A DNA stretch of 10,926 nucleotides from Chitinophagales bacterium (GTDB lineage: Bacteria; Bacteroidota; Bacteroidia; Chitinophagales; Chitinophagaceae): contig JAAFHG010000085.1 of assembly GCA_013297585.1 (NCBI GenBank), positions 1 to 10,926 on the forward strand, in the 5' to 3' direction. The notes beneath the pieces were generated by a model. That model worked only from the letters and a program-made list of their open reading frames with translations. It ran no database searches and was not told the origin of the DNA. The translations under genes were made by a program, and so were the position numbers. The stretch's first letter is position 1, and each line of letters opens with the position of its first letter. Shown here one piece after another: positions 1 through 5,600 of the stretch.

Positions 1-1
1 T

Positions 2-394
2 ATTGCTAAGAAAATTTACCAACAATGGCGTGAAGTGTTCAACTTGGTATATGCTTATGCAGATAATTTAAGTACCGAAGAAGAGGATGAATTAACGAAT
101 GGTACCACTGTTAAACAACTGATTTACCAAAACATTATGCTGATTGCACCTAAGATTTTAAGTGCAGCACGCATAGATAGCTATGTGATTAAAATGGAAA
201 ATGCCAGCATTATTAGAAATAATTGTAAAGAAATGATGGATCAAGTGAGTGTGGCTGTGATGTTAGGCATTGCAGATGAACAGCATGAAGCAGTAATTGA
301 AGAAGCTGTTATTGTGTTTAGAGAATTGTTTAAGCAATGGGTGGCTACCTTTAAAAAAGATGATTACGAAGACGAATGGGGTTTGTTTATATAA
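2..394 (+). CDS. C-terminal part of an unknown protein (5' end outside window)
   Basis: The frame is open from the first bases of the window, so the gene starts further left; a GTG at 35 is an internal codon rather than a convincing start. About 130 residues are visible. The stretch looks all-helical and soluble, with no membrane segment or signal peptide. It is rich in hydrophobic/charged heptad-like patterns (QLIYQNIMLIAPKIL, then NNCKEMMDQVSVAVMLGIAD) and ends in an acidic tail around DDYEDEWGLFI. I do not recognise the family and assign no function. The stop codon overlaps the left arm of a strong terminator hairpin, so this is the last gene of its transcript, converging on the next gene. 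Confidence 0.75.
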   Translation: MAKKIYQQWREVFNLVYAYADNLSTEEEDELTNGTTVKQLIYQNIMLIAPKILSAARIDSYVIKMENASIIRNNCKEMMDQVSVAVMLGIADEQHEAVIEEAVIVFRELFKQWVATFKKDDYEDEWGLFI

Positions 395-427
395 AATTAT
401 AGGCAAAGCTAGTTGCCTATAATTTTT
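393..427. terminator. Bidirectional intrinsic terminator between convergent genes
   Basis: A perfect 14-bp stem (393-406 with 413-426) encloses a 6-base loop, AGCTAG. The stem has a GGCAA/TTGCC core and A/T-rich outer ends, giving a T-run on each strand. It lies between the + gene ending at 394 and the - gene ending at 473, so it probably serves both. Confidence 0.85.
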
Positions 428-472
428 AGTCAATTGCGACAAACTAAGTCGTAAAAACATAACTGGCTTTAC

Positions 473-979
473 TTACATTAAATCTATAATTCGTCCATCT
501 TCTACACGGTAAGGGCCGTTTAACTCAGGATTTTCTCTAATGGCTATTTCAATATCTAAAAAGCAATTATAAAAATGTTGGGCTAATAATTCCTCGTCAC
601 CTGTTTCCCAATATTCGCCTTCATCGGTTACTTGTAAGTCAATAAAGCAATCTTGTATTTGTTGTAACAGTTGTACAATTTTAACGTGTGTAATCGTATC
701 TGCAAATTGTGTTTTACAATATTCTTGCAAGTAATTATTCTCGTCAAATTCTAGTAATAATGGGTCTGAAAATTCATGTGGTTGAATAGTAATACCTCTT
801 GTAGCACCTACATAATCCCAATCTTCATCATCTTTTACACGCTGTAATAGTTTGTCTGTTGCTTCAAAAAAAGAGAAAGTCATGGCATTGGCTTCAGCAA
901 AGGTTTTTGCCGTCATCATCACTTTGTCATAATCTGCATTAGACTTTAATTGTCCTTCAAAATGTATTGTTACGCCCAT
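473..979 (-). CDS. Conserved hypothetical protein, acidic, 168 aa
   Basis: A complete 168-residue soluble protein starting MGVTIHFEGQLKS, with no signal peptide or membrane span. Distinctive parts are the N-terminal beta-like GVTIHFEGQL (2-11), TRGITIQPHEFSDPLLLEFD (60-79), KTQFA (89-93) and the acidic aromatic motif VTDEGEYWETGDEELL (117-132). From memory, proteins with a similar GITI...KTQFA...DEGxYWETGDEE pattern occur as uncharacterised conserved proteins in several bacterial phyla; I cannot confirm this here and know of no function. The ATG at 979 is the first in frame and has no Shine-Dalgarno, as is normal in Bacteroidota. The acetyltransferase gene lies 93 bases upstream on the same strand, so co-transcription is possible, but the gap holds a repeat-like inverted sequence. 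Confidence 0.8.
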   Translation of the reverse strand: MGVTIHFEGQLKSNADYDKVMMTAKTFAEANAMTFSFFEATDKLLQRVKDDEDWDYVGATRGITIQPHEFSDPLLLEFDENNYLQEYCKTQFADTITHVKIVQLLQQIQDCFIDLQVTDEGEYWETGDEELLAQHFYNCFLDIEIAIRENPELNGPYRVEDGRIIDLM

Positions 980-994
980 GGGTTTTATTATAAG

Positions 995-1068
995 TTTCTC
1001 GCAAAGTAAATGAGTATTAGTTGTGGTAGTTTTTATAGCTCGGTTTTCTTAGCGTCCTTTGTGTGAAA
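995..1068. repeat. Degenerate inverted pair, TTTCNCNCAAAG arms
   Basis: The 12-base arm at 995-1006 (TTTCTCGCAAAG) matches the reverse complement of 1057-1068 (CTTTGTGTGAAA) at 10 of 12 positions, with 50 bases between. It lies in the gap between two same-strand genes. The right arm sits in a context (TTAGCGTCCTTTGTGTG) that resembles the CTTTGCG-type degenerate repeats often seen between Bacteroidota genes; that family link is from memory. Confidence 0.35.
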
Positions 1069-1072
1069 TTCT

Positions 1073-1525
1073 CTATTCTGCTTTCTTAATCATTTCAATA
1101 TGGTCTATACCATCTTCATCGTAAATGTCGCTTGTTTGTACAAAGCCAAAGCTTTCGTAAAAAGCCTTTAGGTATAGTTGTGCGCCTATTTTAATATCGC
1201 CATTACCAAATAATTGATAGCACACTTTAATAGCTTCTTGCATTAAAGCCTTGTCTGCACCTGTGCCTCTGTAAGCATGGCTAGTAACCACACGGCCAAT
1301 GCTCATTTGCGTATAAGCAGTATTTGGGGCTAATAATCTTGCAGAACTAACTAAGTTTTCACCATCGTAACCAAGCAAGTGATGGCAGTTTTGGTCTTTA
1401 TTATCCATATCTAAAAACACACAATTTTGTTCTACCACAAAAACCTCGCTGCGTAGGCGTAGCAAGGCATATAGCTGTGTATTGGTAAGTTTATTAAAGT
1501 GAAGGCATTGCCATTGTAATTGCAT
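1073..1525 (-). CDS. elaA: ElaA-family GNAT N-acetyltransferase
   Basis: A GNAT-fold acetyltransferase of the ElaA family, which would transfer acetyl from acetyl-CoA to an amine; the natural substrate of ElaA is not known to me. With the start at 1525 the protein is 150 residues, close to the roughly 153 of E. coli ElaA, and aligns from its first residues. Matching blocks are LYALLRLRSEVFVVEQNC (18-35), LDMDNKDQ followed by HHLLGY (to 53), the beta4-P-loop region IGRVVTSHAYRGTGADKALM (76-95, acetyl-CoA pyrophosphate binding), IGAQLYLKAFYESFGF (113-128) and the end block YDEDGIDHIEM (135-145). An upstream ATG at 1573 would add 16 hydrophobic residues absent from the family, and it lies upstream of a promoter box at 1558-1565, so 1525 is preferred. 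Cytoplasmic, probably its own transcription unit. Confidence 0.9.
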   Translation of the reverse strand: MQLQWQCLHFNKLTNTQLYALLRLRSEVFVVEQNCVFLDMDNKDQNCHHLLGYDGENLVSSARLLAPNTAYTQMSIGRVVTSHAYRGTGADKALMQEAIKVCYQLFGNGDIKIGAQLYLKAFYESFGFVQTSDIYDEDGIDHIEMIKKAE

Positions 1526-1557
1526 AAACTGTTGCTGTATTATTAATAGAAAGGCAA

Positions 1558-1565
1558 CAAAGCTA
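1558..1565 (-). promoter_or_regulatory. Bacteroidota -7 promoter box for elaA
   Basis: On the minus strand this reads TAGCTTTG, a perfect match to the TAnnTTTG -7 element of the Bacteroidota primary sigma factor. It lies 32 bases upstream of the chosen ATG, which would give a leader of roughly 25-30 bases. I see no clear TTTG -33 element at normal spacing. Confidence 0.5.
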
Positions 1566-1640
1566 TTGTGCAAATTGTTAGCTGCATTGCAGTACGGGTT
1601 TTATTTTGCATTTTTGCCCACATTTTTGAGAGAAGGATAG

Positions 1641-1801
1641 GAACACTGATGACACAGATTAAATGGATTTGCAGGATTTATTGGTGTATCGCAGATAGTA
1701 CAGATTTCGCAGAAATTAAAAAAGATGCTTAGAAATTGGTACTACAAGGTAAAGTGACAATCTATCTAATCTATTTAATCTTTCTAAATCAAGGTTCAGA
1801 C
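1641..1801. repeat. Degenerate 9-bp-period repeat with inverted arms
   Basis: GAT/GATT words recur every nine bases at 1648, 1657, 1666 and 1675, and in a near phase at 1694, 1703 and 1712. From 1761 the pattern reverses to AATC words at 1768, 1777 and 1787, ending in GTTCAGAC (1794-1801). The left arm (1641-1680) aligns with the reverse complement of the right arm, sharing GAAC, TGAT and AGATTAAATNGATT. The right arm matches that of the element at 3315-3437 without gaps, 27 of 41 positions. It fills much of the 292-base gap between elaA and the FAD gene and ends 16 bases before the FAD gene ATG, so it must form part of that gene's leader or promoter. Nothing else gene-like is visible in this gap. 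Confidence 0.7.
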
Positions 1802-1817
1802 AAACAAAAAACAAAAC

Positions 1818-3314
1818 ATGCAGAAAAAAGTAGCCATCATTGGCGCAGGGCCTGCCGGGTTAACGGCGGCTTATTTATTGGGTAAAGCAAATGAAAGTGT
1901 GGTAGTATTTGAAAAAGACCCAACTTATGTAGGCGGTATTTCACGTACAGAGACTTACAAAGGCTACAGTTTTGATATTGGTGGGCATCGTTTTTTTAGT
2001 AAAAGCAAAGAAGTAGAGGATTTTTGGACAGAAATTTTAGGCGATGAAATGCTAGAGCGTCCAAGAAGCAGCCGTATTTACTACAATAAAAAGTTTTTCT
2101 CTTACCCTTTGGTGGCAATGGAAGCATTGCAAAAATTAGGTATTTGGGAAAGCGGTTTGTGTGTATTGAGCTATTTACAAGCTAAAGTTAGCCCTGTTAA
2201 AAATCCCACTAATTTTGAAGATTGGGTGGTAAATCAGTTTGGTAGACGTTTGTTTAATATTTTCTTTAAAACCTATACTGAGAAAGTGTGGGGCATTCCT
2301 TGTAACGAAATTTCGGCAGATTGGGCAGCACAACGTATTAAAGGTTTAAGCCTTAGTAGTGCGATAATGAATGCGGTGTTTAAACCAAAAAAATCTGCAA
2401 GTGGTGGGAAAGACAAAGTAATTAAAACGCTGATAGACAGTTTTAGATACCCGAAAAAAGGTCCCGGTATGATGTGGGAGGTTTGTGCTGAAAAGTGCAA
2501 AAACATGGGTGTGCAAATTGAGATGAACTGCGGTATTAAAGATGTAAATTTTAACGGTACAAGTTGGAGCGTTACTACAACCGATGGCAGAATTTTAGAT
2601 GGTTTTGATAATGTAATCTCTACTACACCAATGCGTGAATTAATTGGATTTACACATCCTACTTTGCCAGGTGATGCCTTGAAAGCTGCACAAGGATTGA
2701 GTTATAGAGATTTTATTACCGTGGTATTAATATGCAGAGATGAAGATGCATTTAACGATAACTGGATTTATATTCATGATCCAAATGTGAAAGTAGGTCG
2801 TATACAAAACTTTAAAAGTTGGAGTCCTTACATGGTGCCTGACCCAGAAATGGCGTGTTATGGGTTAGAATATTTTTGCTTTGAAGGTGATGGTATGTGG
2901 ACGAGTAAAGACGAAGAATTAATTGCTTTAGCTAAAAAAGAAATTGAACAGATTGGCCTGACAAAGCAATCGGCTGTGGTGGATGGTTATGTAGTGCGTC
3001 AGCCAAAAGCTTACCCGGTTTACGATCATACGTATAAAGAAAATGTTGATGAAATTAGAGATGCGTTAAAAGCTTATCCTGGTTTGTATTTAGTAGGTAG
3101 AAATGGCATGCACAAATACAATAACCAAGACCACAGTATGATGACTGCTATGTTAGCTGCCAAAAATATTATTGCTGGGCAAGAATTATTTGATGTGTGG
3201 GACGTAAATGAAGATGCCGAATACCATGAAAGTGGCGATAGAGGTGCAGAAGACGATCATGCATATGACAAAGCAGGTATAATTGGTAGAATGGTGCCGC
3301 AGAAGATACATTAG
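1818..3314 (+). CDS. FAD-dependent oxidoreductase, amine oxidase / UDP-galactopyranose mutase-like
   Basis: A 498-residue flavoprotein. The N-terminal Rossmann motif [15 protein letters not shown] (7-21) is followed by the ribose-binding acid of VVVFEK (28-33) and the second FAD contact GGISRTE (39-45). Next is [11 protein letters not shown] (53-63), typical of the protoporphyrinogen-oxidase/UDP-galactopyranose-mutase-like group. The C-terminal flavin segment is [18 protein letters not shown] (423-440). The middle block [26 protein letters not shown] is characteristic of a subgroup that I recall as common in Bacteroidota and often placed near surface-polysaccharide genes; the reaction is not established and no sugar genes are visible here. 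There is no signal peptide or membrane span, so it is probably cytoplasmic or peripherally attached. The acidic tail (461-485) is less conserved-looking. The ATG at 1818 directly precedes the nucleotide-binding strand. The stop codon is followed immediately by a repeat with a terminator inside it. Confidence 0.85.
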   Translation: MQKKVAIIGAGPAGLTAAYLLGKANESVVVFEKDPTYVGGISRTETYKGYSFDIGGHRFFSKSKEVEDFWTEILGDEMLERPRSSRIYYNKKFFSYPLVAMEALQKLGIWESGLCVLSYLQAKVSPVKNPTNFEDWVVNQFGRRLFNIFFKTYTEKVWGIPCNEISADWAAQRIKGLSLSSAIMNAVFKPKKSASGGKDKVIKTLIDSFRYPKKGPGMMWEVCAEKCKNMGVQIEMNCGIKDVNFNGTSWSVTTTDGRILDGFDNVISTTPMRELIGFTHPTLPGDALKAAQGLSYRDFITVVLICRDEDAFNDNWIYIHDPNVKVGRIQNFKSWSPYMVPDPEMACYGLEYFCFEGDGMWTSKDEELIALAKKEIEQIGLTKQSAVVDGYVVRQPKAYPVYDHTYKENVDEIRDALKAYPGLYLVGRNGMHKYNNQDHSMMTAMLAAKNIIAGQELFDVWDVNEDAEYHESGDRGAEDDHAYDKAGIIGRMVPQKIH

Positions 3315-3437
3315 TAACCGCTGATTGTTCTGATTTGAATGATTTTCTATTATAATAAAACAGGCTGACTCATAAATCGAGACAGCCTGTTTTATTTCCT
3401 ATTAATCCAAATAATCCTATAAAATCCCAGTTCAGAC
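3315..3437. repeat. Composite palindromic repeat, 9-bp GATT units around a hairpin
   Basis: It starts at the base after the FAD gene stop codon with TAACCGCTGATT. GATT words lie at 3323, 3332 and 3341 (period 9), then a perfect hairpin (3355-3395), then the reversed AATC words at 3404, 3413 and 3423, ending in GTTCAGAC (3430-3437), seven bases before the convergent yqgE stop. The two flanks are imperfect reverse complements in the same 9-base register, so the whole gap is one large palindrome. The right flank shares 27 of 41 ungapped positions with 1761-1801, and the left flank shares its first 12 bases exactly with 8481-8492. Confidence 0.7.
3355..3395. terminator. Bidirectional terminator at the core of the repeat
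   Basis: A perfect 13-bp stem (ATAAAACAGGCTG at 3355-3367 with 3383-3395) has a 15-base loop that can add three more pairs (3369-3371 with 3379-3381). A/T-rich outer ends give T-runs on both strands. It lies between the convergent FAD gene and yqgE and probably ends both transcripts. Confidence 0.85.
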
Positions 3438-3444
3438 AGTACAA

Positions 3445-3999
3445 CTAATTTAACTGTGGGTCTAGTGGATAATTAGGCATTAATTCGTATTCACCACCAA
3501 GGCCTTTTAGGGCATCTTTCCATATTAATGCTGGCTTTGAGTGAAATACCAGATTACTATCGGTAGCACGAATAATCCAGCTTTTCTCGGCTATTTCCTC
3601 TTCAAGCTGATTTGTACCCCAACCGCTATAACCAATAAAAAAGCGAATATCTTTTTCTGTTAGGCTATTTGTTTTAAGTAATGCTCTTACTTGTTCAAAA
3701 TTGCCGCCCCAATAAATACCATTGCCTATATCTGTGCCTTCATCTATAAAATCAGGGCAAGTATGTATAAAGTGAATGCTGTTTTTTTGAACAGGGCCAC
3801 CTTCATACACAGGAAAATCGATACCCTCTAAACCTTCTACTAAATCGCCAATACCAAATTCAAATTGTTTGTTAAAAACAAAGCCCACGCTGCCTTCAGC
3901 GTTATGCTCGCAAATGAGTACAGCCGTTCTTAAAAAATTAGGATCTTTTAAAAATGGGTCTGAAATAAGAATCACCCCAGTTGTTAATGCTTTAATCAT
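3445..3999 (-). CDS. yqgE: YqgE/AlgH family protein (UPF0301)
   Basis: A 184-residue member of the YqgE/AlgH family, close to the 187 residues of E. coli YqgE. Its molecular role is unsettled; the Pseudomonas relative was named AlgH for an effect on alginate regulation. Family blocks are visible in order: GVILISDPFL (8-17), NFLRTAVLICEHN (21-33), EGSVGFVFNK (35-44), YEGGPVQ (65-71), IYWGGNFEQ (95-103), RFFIGYSGWG (119-128) and WIIRATDSNLVF (141-152). An in-frame ATG at 4035 would add 12 residues, but the family begins at the MIKALTTGVILIS start, so 3999 is chosen. No signal peptide. It is transcribed divergently from the histidine kinase and ends just beyond a bidirectional terminator. Confidence 0.93.
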   Translation of the reverse strand: MIKALTTGVILISDPFLKDPNFLRTAVLICEHNAEGSVGFVFNKQFEFGIGDLVEGLEGIDFPVYEGGPVQKNSIHFIHTCPDFIDEGTDIGNGIYWGGNFEQVRALLKTNSLTEKDIRFFIGYSGWGTNQLEEEIAEKSWIIRATDSNLVFHSKPALIWKDALKGLGGEYELMPNYPLDPQLN

Positions 4000-4020
4000 G
4001 CAAGAAAAATAGTAAATTTT

Positions 4021-4048
4021 GCTACACGAAGGCAAATTTTTGTGTAGC
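4021..4048. promoter_or_regulatory. Inverted repeat between divergent yqgE and kinase genes
   Basis: GCTACAC (4021-4027) and GTGTAGC (4042-4048) are perfect 7-base inverted arms separated by 14 bases. They lie 21 bases upstream of the yqgE start and about 93 bases upstream of the kinase start. This could be an operator or a leader hairpin; no follow-on T-run supports a terminator. Confidence 0.35.
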
Positions 4049-4141
4049 GGTGAGATTGCTTTTTAGTTTTTATTTTATGATAATTTGTTGCATGGCAATA
4101 CTAGCTTGCACTTTGCAATTATCTATACCAAAGTTTTAACA

Positions 4142-5494
4142 ATGGTTAGATTTATATTTGCCAAGATGAAAAGAGCTTTACCCCTAATTGTTGTATTAAC
4201 ATCGTTGTCTTTTTTAGGACTGATATTGTTACAAGCATCTTGGCTTAAGAACCTGCTAGAAGTTCGTGAGGCCCAATTATTTTCAAAAATTTATAGTGCA
4301 AGTACTGAGGTAGCTGTTGACCTAGCAAAAGGTAATGGCAGTGCGCCGTTGATTAAAACACCAAAGCGTATGGGTTTTGGTAGATTTAATACAGATATAT
4401 CTAGATTGATAAAGCCACCAACAGTAGAAGAACGTTACTCCACAACCGATGTACAAACCAAACTTAAAAATGTGTACGAGGGTAGTGAACTTAAAAATCT
4501 ACATTTTGAATTTGCCGTTATTAATGGTTCAGCAGATTTAGAAATGCGCTCTAATAATTTTGAAACTGAATATTACGACACCTTACATAACAAGCGATTA
4601 TTTATAGCCATAGCACCAGAAAGTGCTAGCGATTTGGAAGGCATTGGCCCATTTGAACACTTAATTATAATAGTACCAGATTTTAAAAAGCAGGTTTGGG
4701 GCTCTTTACGTTTGATAATTGCAGGTGGTGTTGTGTTTATGTTGGTAATTTTTGCCGCATTTTTTGTAACACTTAGAACGCTTTTCAATCAAAAGAAATT
4801 GAGCGAAATAAAGAGCGATTTTATTAACAATATGACGCATGAGTTTAAAACGCCCATAGCCACCATATCGCTTGCAGTAGATGCTATTAAAAATGAGAAA
4901 GTACAAAACGACAAGGAAAAACTTGCCTACTTTACTGGCATTATTAAGGAAGAAAATAAGCGCATGAACAAGCATGTAGAGACCATACTACAAGCGGCTT
5001 TACTTGAAAAACAAGAGTTGCAGTTGCAATTGGTAGACCTGCCTATTCACGATACTTTACACCATATTTTAGACAATTATGTGTTACAATTAGAAGATAA
5101 AAATGGTAAAGTTGACTTACAGCTAAATGCTAAGAACGATATTATTCAAGCAGATGAGGTACATTTTACCAATCTCATTTCTAACTTAATCGATAATGCT
5201 ATTAAATATAGTAGCGATAATGTGCACCTTAAAATTACCACCCATAGTACGAATAAGTATTTTGTAATGAGTGTTCAAGATAATGGTATAGGTATGAGTA
5301 AAGAAAGTGTGAAGCGCATTTTTGAGAAATTTTACCGTGCCCACACAGGTAATGTACACAATGTAAAAGGCTTTGGCCTAGGCATGAGCTATGTAAAAAC
5401 AGTGATCGACGCTCATAAAGGCAAAGTGAAAATAGACAGTGCAATAGGTAAAGGCACTACGTTTACTGTTGAAGTGCCTTTCGTTCAGTCATGA
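4142..5494 (+). CDS. Membrane sensor histidine kinase (HisKA/HATPase_c)
   Basis: A two-component sensor kinase of 450 residues from the ATG at 4142. A first membrane helix (about 12-35, after basic KMKR) is followed by a predicted periplasmic sensor region (about 36-188) without a recognisable named domain, then a second helix (LIIAGGVVFMLVIFAAFFV, about 191-209). The HisKA H-box is DFINNMTHEFKTPIATI with phospho-acceptor His233. The catalytic domain follows: N-box NLISNLIDNAIKYS (to about 357), G1 DNGIGM (380-385), F-box IFEKFYRAH and G2 GFGLGMSYV (410-418), ending in GTTFTVEVPF. All catalytic motifs are intact. A second ATG at 4166 (442 residues, MKRALPLIV) is equally plausible. A TATATTTG match to the -7 promoter box at 4153-4160 would make that form almost leaderless, if used. 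There is no response regulator next to it; both neighbours point the other way. Its signal is unknown. Confidence 0.92.
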   Translation: MVRFIFAKMKRALPLIVVLTSLSFLGLILLQASWLKNLLEVREAQLFSKIYSASTEVAVDLAKGNGSAPLIKTPKRMGFGRFNTDISRLIKPPTVEERYSTTDVQTKLKNVYEGSELKNLHFEFAVINGSADLEMRSNNFETEYYDTLHNKRLFIAIAPESASDLEGIGPFEHLIIIVPDFKKQVWGSLRLIIAGGVVFMLVIFAAFFVTLRTLFNQKKLSEIKSDFINNMTHEFKTPIATISLAVDAIKNEKVQNDKEKLAYFTGIIKEENKRMNKHVETILQAALLEKQELQLQLVDLPIHDTLHHILDNYVLQLEDKNGKVDLQLNAKNDIIQADEVHFTNLISNLIDNAIKYSSDNVHLKITTHSTNKYFVMSVQDNGIGMSKESVKRIFEKFYRAHTGNVHNVKGFGLGMSYVKTVIDAHKGKVKIDSAIGKGTTFTVEVPFVQS

Positions 5495-5600
5495 AAAGTA
5501 AAAGGTGAGATGTGAAAATATTCACGATTTTTGAAGTAACACATTTTTCGTTTGAGGCTTTGCGTTTCAAGTTTGACTTTTCACCTTTTACCTTTCACAT
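5492..5600. repeat. Inverted pair of 7-bp tandem arrays at the kinase/queA junction
   Basis: The left array (5492-5519) is four degenerate heptamers: TGAAAAG, TAAAAGG, TGAGATG, TGAAAAT. The right array (5573-5600) is TTGACTT, TTCACCT, TTTACCT, TTCACAT, the same kind of unit on the other strand. Positions 5492-5508 and 5581-5597 are complementary at 16 of 17 bases, including an uninterrupted 11-bp block (5498-5508 with 5581-5591), with a 72-base loop. The kinase stop TGA (5492-5494) is part of the first left unit, and the queA stop codon overlaps the last right unit by one base. No other terminator is visible in this convergent gap, so the structure may do that job. Confidence 0.7.

Noticed and set aside
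1526..1573. Longer ElaA start at 1573 adding 16 hydrophobic residues
   Set aside because: The extension is absent from the family, and the ATG lies upstream of a perfect -7 promoter box at 1558-1565.
4000..4035. Longer YqgE start at 4035
   Set aside because: Family members begin at the MIKALTTGVILIS-like start; the extra 12 residues have no counterpart.
4085..4141. TTG start for the kinase at 4085
   Set aside because: TTG is a rare start and ATGs at 4142 and 4166 lie directly before the basic-then-hydrophobic N-terminus.
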